IMG/VR virus record: IMGVR_UViG_3300009011_000032 | Location: 1 to 36,511 of that record | Direction: 5' to 3' (one strand) | Source of the DNA: a virus | DNA: 36,511 nt | In this document: in pieces, positions 31,028-36,511 of the stretch | How positions within the stretch are numbered: the stretch's first letter is position 1 | Layout of the letters: each line of letters starts with the position of its first letter | Notes under the pieces: model-generated | The model's database searches: none | Told to the model about the DNA's origin: nothing | The model's input: the letters and a program-made list of their open reading frames with translations, nothing else | Position numbers and translations under genes: made by a program

Positions 31028-31794
31028 ATGAGCTGGCTCTTTTCGCAGGTGCTGGTGGAGGAGTTCTTGCCGGGCACATTTTGGGATGGCGCACCATCTG
31101 CGCAGTTGAACGTGATGCCTACGCTGCACAAGTTCTGGCGCAACGACAGAACGATGGAGTTCTTCCGCCTTTCCCAATTTGGTCTGACGTGCGCAGTTTT
31201 GACGGCAGCCGCTGGAGAGGCCTTATTGATGTCATTTCTGGCGGCTTTCCGTGCCAAGACATTTCCTGTGCCGGCCCTGGTACTGGAATCCAAGGCTCTC
31301 GCTCTGGACTCTGGAAAGACATGGCTCGAATTATCAGCGAAGTACTGCCCGAAGAGGTCTTCCTGGAGAACTCACCAATGCTTGTGGGCCGAGGACTTGC
31401 ACTGGTCGTCAGTGAGCTTGCCGAAATGGGGTATGACACGGAGTGGTGTGTTGTATCAGCGGCGGATCTCGGAGCGCCCCATAGACGTGAACGTATTTGG
31501 CTTCTCGGACGGAGAGCCGATGCAAGCGCCTCTCCAGCAGTGGCCCACTCCAGTCGCCAGCATGTCCAAAGGCTCTTCACCCAACGCACTCGTACGCACC
31601 TCAGGGGCCAGTCGCTCAAGAGATCGATTGGACCATGCAGTGATGGCCCTTCACGGTGGCCACCTGAACCCGACTTGGGTCGAGTGGCTGATGGGGTGGC
31701 CTCTAGGGTGGACCGACTTAAAGCCCTTGGAAATGGCCAGGTTCCGCGAGTGGCAGCGGCAGCATTCCACGGTTTGGAGTCAGGGCAATGGTGA
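31024..31794 (+). CDS. orphan phage C5-cytosine DNA methyltransferase
   Basis: A 256-residue methyltransferase that transfers a methyl group from S-adenosylmethionine to C5 of cytosine, probably protecting phage DNA against host restriction. Motif I FAGAGGG is at 7-13, the catalytic PCQD at 76-79 (Cys77), ENS at 115-117 (motif VI), RRERIW at 154-159 (motif VIII), and GRVADGVASRVDRLKALGNG at about 217-236 (motifs IX/X). The target-recognition region between VIII and IX is short. It has no restriction partner beside it. The coding region is shared along its full length with another open frame (31028-31807). Confidence 0.92.
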   Translation: MNELALFAGAGGGVLAGHILGWRTICAVERDAYAAQVLAQRQNDGVLPPFPIWSDVRSFDGSRWRGLIDVISGGFPCQDISCAGPGTGIQGSRSGLWKDMARIISEVLPEEVFLENSPMLVGRGLALVVSELAEMGYDTEWCVVSAADLGAPHRRERIWLLGRRADASASPAVAHSSRQHVQRLFTQRTRTHLRGQSLKRSIGPCSDGPSRWPPEPDLGRVADGVASRVDRLKALGNGQVPRVAAAAFHGLESGQW

Positions 31795-31807
31795 GGTGAT
31801 GTCATGA
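31028..31807 (+). CDS. overprinted ORF covering the methyltransferase gene
   Basis: A 259-codon frame, shifted +1 from the methyltransferase frame. It starts at an ATG immediately after the previous stop (TGA ATG) and ends in an ATGA overlap with the DUF4224 start at 31804. The product begins MSWLFSQVLVEEFLPGTFWD and has LAAFRAKT opposite the PCQD motif, RSSWRTHQCLWAEDL, SLPKWGMTRSGVLY, and ends with LNPTWVEWLMGWPLGWTDL. I recall annotated phage proteins with this same start and end as a family. Either both frames are translated or that family is a misread frame; the downstream ATGA coupling favours translation. Function unknown. Confidence 0.5.
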   Translation: MSWLFSQVLVEEFLPGTFWDGAPSAQLNVMPTLHKFWRNDRTMEFFRLSQFGLTCAVLTAAAGEALLMSFLAAFRAKTFPVPALVLESKALALDSGKTWLELSAKYCPKRSSWRTHQCLWAEDLHWSSVSLPKWGMTRSGVLYQRRISERPIDVNVFGFSDGEPMQAPLQQWPTPVASMSKGSSPNALVRTSGASRSRDRLDHAVMALHGGHLNPTWVEWLMGWPLGWTDLKPLEMARFREWQRQHSTVWSQGNGEVMS

Positions 31808-32091
31808 AGATAACGAACCCTGCAATGACCTCAAGTGACATCTCAACTCCCCTCGTTTCATTCCCTGGGGAACTGCTGACGGAAGATGAAATAGCCGCCA
31901 TTACTGGCTATCTGACTCCTTCTAGGCAAATTCAGTGGCTCGCTTCGAACGGTTGGAGCCATGTGTTAAGTGGTGCCCGACGCCCGGTAGTGGGGCGTGT
32001 ATATGCCCGCCTCAAGCTGGCCGGGCTGAAGGCATCTGAAGCGAACACTGTTACCGAAACTTGGACATTTGACCTGACACGAGTGAGTTGA
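31804..32091 (+). CDS. DUF4224-type protein, possible excisionase
   Basis: A 95-residue protein with FPGELLTEDEIAAITGYLTP (about 20-39), then QIQWLASNGWSHV and RPVVGRVYARLKLAG, which I recognise as the DUF4224 type. It is usually found directly before phage integrases. The helix-turn-helix-like pattern and the position suggest an excisionase or integrase regulator. The ATG overlaps the stop of the overprinted frame, and the stop is three bases before the integrase ATG. Confidence 0.8.
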   Translation: MKITNPAMTSSDISTPLVSFPGELLTEDEIAAITGYLTPSRQIQWLASNGWSHVLSGARRPVVGRVYARLKLAGLKASEANTVTETWTFDLTRVS

Positions 32092-32094
32092 TGG

Positions 32095-33162
32095 ATGCGC
32101 TTTAAGAAAGCAAACAATCGTGACTTACCACCGAGAATGTTACGGCGGGTCCGCACATTGAAAAGCGGAAAGAAATGGGTTGGCTATTACTATAACGGTC
32201 GTGACGAGAATGGTAAACGTATTGAAATTCCACTCGGCACCGATCTGGACATAGCAAAAAGCGAATGGGCCAAGCTTGATCGCAAAGAAGTTCCTAAAAT
32301 ATCTCGGCTGTTGGGAGACGTTTTTAACCGGTATGAGCGCGATGTGATTCCAGGAAAGATGCCACGAACGCAAAAGGACAATCTACTCTCGTTAAAACAG
32401 CTTCGAGCAGCATTTTGTGAGGCACCCATAGACGCAATTACACCTCAAATAATCGCTCAGTATCGCGACAAACGCTCTGGAAAGGTGCGAGCTAACCGTG
32501 AGATCTCCCTTCTCTCACATATATACAACATGGCCAGGGAATGGGGCATTACTGAAAAGGAGAACCCAGCGGCTGGTGTCCGTAAGAATAAGGAGCGCCC
32601 AAGAGACTTCTACGCAGGACCTGAGATATGGAATGCCGTGTATGAATGCGCTTCTGGAGAGCTGCGCGACGCCATGGACTTAGCCTATTTGACGGGACAA
32701 CGCCCTGCTGACGTACTATCAATGCGAGCCACCGACTGCGATGAGAAATACCTACAAGTTGCACAGCACAAAACCTCTAAGAAACTGCGAATTGTGCTTA
32801 AGTACGAAAACCAAGTGAATCAGTTGGGGCTGCTGGTAGATAAACTCATAAGTCAACGTAAGGAACGGGGGATTCGGAACCCCTTCCTGATCACGACTCA
32901 GGACGGCAGAGCCGTCACAGCCTCCATGTTAAGACTCCGTTTTGACGATGCAAGAAAGAATGCAATTCACAATGCCCTTAATAGACAAGATAGCATTTTG
33001 GCCGAACAGATTCGCCAGTTCCAGTTTAGGGACATCCGCCCAAAAGCAGCAAGCGAAATAGGAGATCTTAATCACGCAAGCCGCCTACTCGGCCACACTG
33101 ACAAACGTATAACCGAAACAGTTTATCGTCGGGTTGGAGAAATAGTGCAACCGACGCGATAG
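32095..33162 (+). CDS. int: tyrosine integrase, lambda-type
   Basis: A 355-residue site-specific recombinase. Residues 10-65 form an arm-binding domain (GKKWVGYYYNGRDENGKRIE), 70-165 the core-binding domain, and 170-355 the catalytic domain with Arg203 (GQRPADVL), a Lys near 226-229, RDIR at 312-315 where many enzymes have HxxR, His334 (LLGHTDK) and Tyr344 (ETVYRR). It should integrate the phage at the tRNA-Ser gene near 36.4 kb. Base composition is lower in GC than the late genes. It converges with the HEPN gene, whose stop is 11 bases away. Confidence 0.94.
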   Translation: MRFKKANNRDLPPRMLRRVRTLKSGKKWVGYYYNGRDENGKRIEIPLGTDLDIAKSEWAKLDRKEVPKISRLLGDVFNRYERDVIPGKMPRTQKDNLLSLKQLRAAFCEAPIDAITPQIIAQYRDKRSGKVRANREISLLSHIYNMAREWGITEKENPAAGVRKNKERPRDFYAGPEIWNAVYECASGELRDAMDLAYLTGQRPADVLSMRATDCDEKYLQVAQHKTSKKLRIVLKYENQVNQLGLLVDKLISQRKERGIRNPFLITTQDGRAVTASMLRLRFDDARKNAIHNALNRQDSILAEQIRQFQFRDIRPKAASEIGDLNHASRLLGHTDKRITETVYRRVGEIVQPTR

Positions 33163-33173
33163 AAAAAACGCTT

Positions 33174-33848
33174 TTATATAGCCATGGAGTATCGAGAGTG
33201 CGCCAAGTAATCCGTTACGTTAACTACATACGTATCTAGGAAGGCAAACACCTTCTCCATGGCAGCTTTGAGTTCTGAAGGAGTCGCATCCTTCCCAACA
33301 TCAGAGAAAGACTTATTACCGTGAGCCAGCCAATTTCTATTATCTTTTACCCGCTTCAAATCCCGACCATCCGCGATGGTTTCAATTCCATATTTTCGAC
33401 ACACCGACCGGACGCCTTCAGCATCTAAATTTCCAGAGACCCCTGCAATAAAGTCCTGGAATACTGGACTGCTTTCGGTTTTACAAAGGCAATAAACCTC
33501 GTAAACCTTACTAATCAATGCATCTCGCGGCGTAGCAGTTATGGACTCATGATGCGACTGCCACCATATCTCCTGAAGTTTCTCATTGAGTTCCAAAAAT
33601 GAAAGCCCCTCATCACTAATCCTATTATAAATACTACGCACCCCCTCTCTAACAGTCGCCTCAACCAAATTATATAGAACAAGGTAGAAAGTCGCTTTTA
33701 ATGTAGTAGCCTCAAGCGCACTTACGTAATGCTGCTGACCATCATCATTAATGAGCCTCACATTATCGCCACTGACAAATGAAGCCAATGACAAATAAGA
33801 CTCTATTTCAAGCTTTCTTTTCCCATACTCCTCAAGAAAATGATTCAT
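33174..33848 (-). CDS. MAE_28990-type HEPN protein, putative ribonuclease
   Basis: A 224-residue all-helical protein. The conserved HEPN motif RNWLAH (Arg171-x4-His176), followed by GNKSFSDVG, marks the nuclease-type RxxxxH site; a helix with FYLVLYNLVEATVREGV (54-70) fits the first HEPN helix. I recognise it as the MAE_28990/MAE_18760 type. HEPN domains in defence systems cut RNA when activated. The ATG overlaps the DUF262 gene stop (ATGA), making it the third gene of the cassette. Sequence is AT-rich compared with the phage genes. Confidence 0.82.
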   Translation of the reverse strand: MNHFLEEYGKRKLEIESYLSLASFVSGDNVRLINDDGQQHYVSALEATTLKATFYLVLYNLVEATVREGVRSIYNRISDEGLSFLELNEKLQEIWWQSHHESITATPRDALISKVYEVYCLCKTESSPVFQDFIAGVSGNLDAEGVRSVCRKYGIETIADGRDLKRVKDNRNWLAHGNKSFSDVGKDATPSELKAAMEKVFAFLDTYVVNVTDYLAHSRYSMAI

Positions 33849-34894
33849 TGCATGACACCTGTCAATATAAAATCTTTGACAAATTCGATGCGCGCCCGCA
33901 ACCTTGGCCCAGAGTTACTACCGTGAGAAGTAGTAAGAATTGAAAACTTCTTACTTTCAGTTAGAATTTTACCCGAGACCCCTGTAACGTCGGGCTTTTC
34001 TCGCAACGCAAGATTGGAACCAATGGCAATCGCCTCAAAACGAACTCGCGGTGTAGACGTCGCTGTTAGTGACTTAGCAAACCCACCTTCAAATGAGCTT
34101 TCTACGAAGTCCAACATTTTCTTAAACCCGAGCCATAGCTGTTCCTCGCAGTAATCCGCCTTGTTCATTTCAACAAGATAGTCATTAAGGAAATCAGTTA
34201 CGCTGTGCTTGAACTCCCTGTATTTATCGCTATAAGCAAAATATCGCAAAACCAACTCTTCACGCTCACGGCGAGACTTAGAGCTTTCCGACATGGGACA
34301 AAGCTTGTTAAACTGCTCATCAACTGCACAGCGCTCCAAGAAGGTAGAAAATTTTCCGGAGTAGGCACCACGACGAATTTCAGACGCTTTTAGCTCCTGG
34401 CTCCCGGTGTTGATACGTTCAAACATATCAAGTCGTACACCAAGACTCACAGTAGAAGGAAGAACCACCATCCTCATAGTTCGATCAAGGAACTTATTTT
34501 GTTGCGAAGACGGAAGATCCTTGAAATAAAAACCGTCCAATAGATCTAATCGATCCAAGTCTTTGAGCTGGTGCTCATTATCTATGAATTGCTTGAGCGT
34601 CTGTATACGCTGCGCACCATCCAGAATTTCAACTGTTCCATCTTCGCACTGGACACCAAACATAAATGGGATGGGAAGCCCCATCAAAACAGATTCAATA
34701 AACTTGGTTTTTCGGTTTGAATGCCAAACAAAATTCCGTTGATATTGTGGAACAAACAGTTTCCCATCATTAAATCTTTTAACGATCACCTCAACGACAT
34801 ATTCCTTCGTATCGTAGGCGATAGTAGATTGAAAGCTCGAAATCTGCTCATCAACCAGCAGAAGACTTTCTTTCGTGATTTCAGTTTTCATCAT
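33845..34894 (-). CDS. DUF262 (ParB/GmrS-like) protein
   Basis: A 349-residue protein with the DUF262 signature: VPQYQRNFVW at 48-57, KFIESVLMGLPIPFMF at 64-79 and DGAQRIQTL at 92-100. DUF262 proteins such as GmrS have a ParB-like fold with NTPase and, with partner domains, nuclease action on modified DNA. No HNH-like DUF1524 domain is visible at the C-terminus, unlike GmrSD, so another gene may supply the effector. I choose ATG 34894, which shares one base with the methyltransferase TGA; a TTG one codon earlier is possible. Confidence 0.85.
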   Translation of the reverse strand: MMKTEITKESLLLVDEQISSFQSTIAYDTKEYVVEVIVKRFNDGKLFVPQYQRNFVWHSNRKTKFIESVLMGLPIPFMFGVQCEDGTVEILDGAQRIQTLKQFIDNEHQLKDLDRLDLLDGFYFKDLPSSQQNKFLDRTMRMVVLPSTVSLGVRLDMFERINTGSQELKASEIRRGAYSGKFSTFLERCAVDEQFNKLCPMSESSKSRREREELVLRYFAYSDKYREFKHSVTDFLNDYLVEMNKADYCEEQLWLGFKKMLDFVESSFEGGFAKSLTATSTPRVRFEAIAIGSNLALREKPDVTGVSGKILTESKKFSILTTSHGSNSGPRLRARIEFVKDFILTGVMQ

Positions 34895-35952
34895 CAACGT
34901 CCTTGCGCACTTAACACAAACCGTCTGGATAACGCCGGTGGCACTGCGTTTCCTATCATTTTTTGCAGACTGGTTCTTTTAGTGACACCAGAGTAATCAA
35001 GCCAATCTGGCAGCCCCTGTATTCTTGCCGCTTCATGGGGAGTAATCACCCGCGCTTCCAATGGATGAAGAAAGCGACCTTGCCCCATTGATCCAAAACC
35101 GCCTGTAATGGTCTGAGCAACGTCATCCCACTTTAATCTTCCATACATCGACTTGTAAGAGTGCTTACTTTGATGACACAATGGCCGCAATTCGTTTGGC
35201 AGATCGTAAGAATCGGTGGAGTACAAAAAGTCTGCACGCGCCTTATTTACTGCTGTCATGCTCGAAGGCGAATCGAATATATTTTCACTTCGCAACCCAA
35301 CCAAATCATGCAGCACATCCGAGAGCACGAACCTTTCATTAGTATAAATACTGCTAACTACCGAGTCCAAATCGTCGCTCAAACTTCCAAAAATCACATG
35401 CCGCTTACGCCCCTGAGGCACTCCCAGCATTTTAAAATCAATCACAGCTTCGACAACTTGGTAGCCGTGCTCAAGGAGGACTTCCCTAGATTTCTCAACT
35501 ACACTTTCTTTGGAGTGAACTACAGACGGGACATTTTCAATAATAAAGTATTTTGGCAAGCACAAACCTATGAACTTTATTGTCCTCAAATACAAAATGT
35601 TTCGTGGATCTTCTCTTCGACTATGATTATTAAGATTAGAATGCCCCTGACATGGCGGCCCCGCAAAAAGAAAGTCCGTCCCTTTAAGCCTATCGATGAC
35701 CCCTTGTTCGAAAGTAGTCTCAATCCGCGAAAAATCATCACCGATGATTTTTGAAATATCACCGTGACAATACTCTTTTAAATTTTTGGCAAAGTTTCTA
35801 TTGTAGAACTCCGAAGCAGCATCATCCATATCGCAAGCAAAACTAATTTCACAATCTACGTTTAAATCTGCTGCCGCCTGGAGAGCTCCAATCGTCAGCC
35901 CACCCATCCCGCAAAACAAATCTACAACCTTAATTGAATTGCCTATACTCAA
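34894..35952 (-). CDS. C5-cytosine DNA methyltransferase of three-gene defence cassette
   Basis: A 352-residue methyltransferase with all main motifs: DLFCGMGG (11-18), GPPCQG with Cys101, ENVPS (139-143), QGRKRHVIFG (180-189) and IGNAVPP (333-339). The segment AQTITGGFGSMGQGRFLHPL (279-298), then ITPHEAARIQGLPDWL, belongs to motif IX and the recognition end. The only start in frame before motif I is TTG at 35952; an in-frame stop lies just upstream. It is a different subfamily from the orphan enzyme at 31 kb. It should mark self DNA for the DUF262/HEPN pair encoded downstream. Confidence 0.9.
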   Translation of the reverse strand: MSIGNSIKVVDLFCGMGGLTIGALQAAADLNVDCEISFACDMDDAASEFYNRNFAKNLKEYCHGDISKIIGDDFSRIETTFEQGVIDRLKGTDFLFAGPPCQGHSNLNNHSRREDPRNILYLRTIKFIGLCLPKYFIIENVPSVVHSKESVVEKSREVLLEHGYQVVEAVIDFKMLGVPQGRKRHVIFGSLSDDLDSVVSSIYTNERFVLSDVLHDLVGLRSENIFDSPSSMTAVNKARADFLYSTDSYDLPNELRPLCHQSKHSYKSMYGRLKWDDVAQTITGGFGSMGQGRFLHPLEARVITPHEAARIQGLPDWLDYSGVTKRTSLQKMIGNAVPPALSRRFVLSAQGR

Positions 35953-36401
35953 GAGAAGATGTCCACTTAATTTTGCCTCTCACTATCACGAATATGATCA
36001 TTGCACACACCACCCGCAGGAAGAGAGCCAGTATTGACTTCCTTACTCAGGACGCTGCAGGAGATCAACCATAGAGTCCGACAGGGATGCGACGCGCGTA
36101 GCACGTTTGGCCATGGTATGCATGATTTGCAAAATTTGCGAGCAGCTAAGGCAGGAAGGAACGGCATTCCGCCCCTACCTCAGCGAGTATTCGATTCGGG
36201 TCGCCACCCGTCTAAGCAGGACAACCATAGCTCGGATCCCACCATGGGCAGGAATGCGAATGTGGCGATGGCGAGCGCTGTCGAGGAGGCGAAAGCCGGA
36301 AGCTCTCAAGCAAGTAGCTACATTGGCTGCGGAAACGATGAGGAGATTGCGGAAACGGCAGGGCATTCCGGGAATGCAAAATCACTTTCCCAAAAACGCA
36401 A
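35953..36401. other. junction region between defence cassette and tRNA-Ser
   Basis: No gene can be supported here. AT-rich sequence at 35953-36000 probably holds the promoter of the leftward cassette. A plus-strand frame at 36107-36415 (starting MAMVCMICKICEQL, ending with Arg-rich helices) is open, but it runs into the tRNA terminator and has no clear ribosome site. A minus-strand frame of 23 codons starts at 36114. GCATTCC-G-GGAATGC is a perfect inverted repeat at 36363-36377, 54 bases from the tRNA. It could be an integrase or host-factor site in the attachment region. Confidence 0.4.
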
Positions 36402-36425
36402 AAAGCCCTGAATAATCAGGGCTTT
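36402..36425 (-). terminator. terminator of tRNA-Ser
   Basis: AAAGCCCTGA (36402-36411) and TCAGGGCTTT (36416-36425) are perfect 10-bp arms with a 4-base loop. On the minus strand the stem runs into a T-tract (TTTTTGCGTTTTT). It lies five bases after the tRNA CCA end and may be part of the attachment core. Confidence 0.85.
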
Positions 36426-36430
36426 GAATA

Positions 36431-36511
36431 TGGCGGAAGCGTAGAGATTCGAACTCTAGGATAGTTGCCCATCGACGGTTTTCAAGACCGTTGCCTTAAA
36501 CCACTCGGCCA
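36431..36511 (-). tRNA. tRNA-Ser(UGA), 5' end cut by window
   Basis: The minus strand reads TGGCCGAGTGG at the D arm, an anticodon stem-loop ACGGT-CTTGAAA-ACCGT with anticodon TGA at 36482-36484, a long class II variable arm, the T arm GTTCGAATC and the encoded CCA end at 36431. Only the first few acceptor bases are outside the window. tRNA-Ser genes are common prophage targets, and an integrase gene is the nearest recombinase, so the 3' part is the likely attachment core. Confidence 0.93.

Noticed and set aside
31119-31901. 260-codon minus-strand frame opposite the methyltransferase
   Set aside because: Ser/Arg/Pro-rich shadow without ribosome site or context; only the two plus-strand frames have coupling signals.
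36107-36415. Plus-strand frame with CMICKIC start and Arg-rich end
   Set aside because: No clear ribosome site, it ends within the tRNA terminator, and I recognise no family. It is mentioned only in the junction-region entry.

Overview
The window is most of an integrated temperate phage in a high-GC gammaproteobacterium, most likely a Pseudomonas of the fluorescens/putida type. This is judged from protein similarity that I recognise (a PrtN-family protein, tail genes, endolysin), the GC-rich codon use, and a class II tRNA-Ser(UGA) at the right edge. Nothing here is a database result. The prophage continues past the left edge (a spanin gene is cut at base 1). Its right end appears to be the tRNA-Ser gene, which is probably the attachment site.

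Layout, read in the direction of late transcription (minus strand, right to left). CI repressor and Cro-like genes diverge at 28.0-29.0 kb. Leftward from Cro come a CII-family regulator, a small C4 zinc-finger protein, a 917-residue primase/helicase, an iteron-rich presumed replication origin that is itself an open reading frame, and a Q-like antiterminator. Two terminators and a holin follow. Then comes a lambda-like head module: small and large terminase, gpW, portal, ClpP-like protease, decoration protein, major capsid protein, gpFII-like protein, gpZ-like protein and a probable tail terminator. Next is a P2-like contractile tail and baseplate module: V, W, J, I, H, fibre, sheath FI, tube FII, E/E', tape measure, U, X and D. 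The lysis genes (GH19 endolysin, spanin) come last. The virion is therefore predicted to be a myovirus with a siphovirus-type head. Most genes overlap their neighbours by ATGA or GTGA junctions. The main gaps inside the late operon carry a repeated hairpin plus CUGGAG ribosome-site module.

On the plus strand, rightward from CI, an early operon starts at a promoter flanked by two CI-type operators. It encodes small unknown proteins, a PrtN-family protein, a membrane coiled-coil protein, an orphan cytosine methyltransferase, a DUF4224 protein and the integrase. The methyltransferase gene is overlapped along its whole length by a second, in-register-terminated reading frame on the same strand.

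Between the integrase and the tRNA lies an AT-rich, convergently oriented three-gene cassette: a second, unrelated C5-cytosine methyltransferase, a DUF262 (ParB/GmrS-like) protein and an RxxxxH HEPN protein. All three are translationally coupled. This is the best candidate for an undescribed or poorly described anti-phage modification/restriction system. Other strong points are the dual-coding methyltransferase locus, the origin embedded in a coupled ORF, and a probable +1 frameshift at CTT TAA in the tail-chaperone gene.
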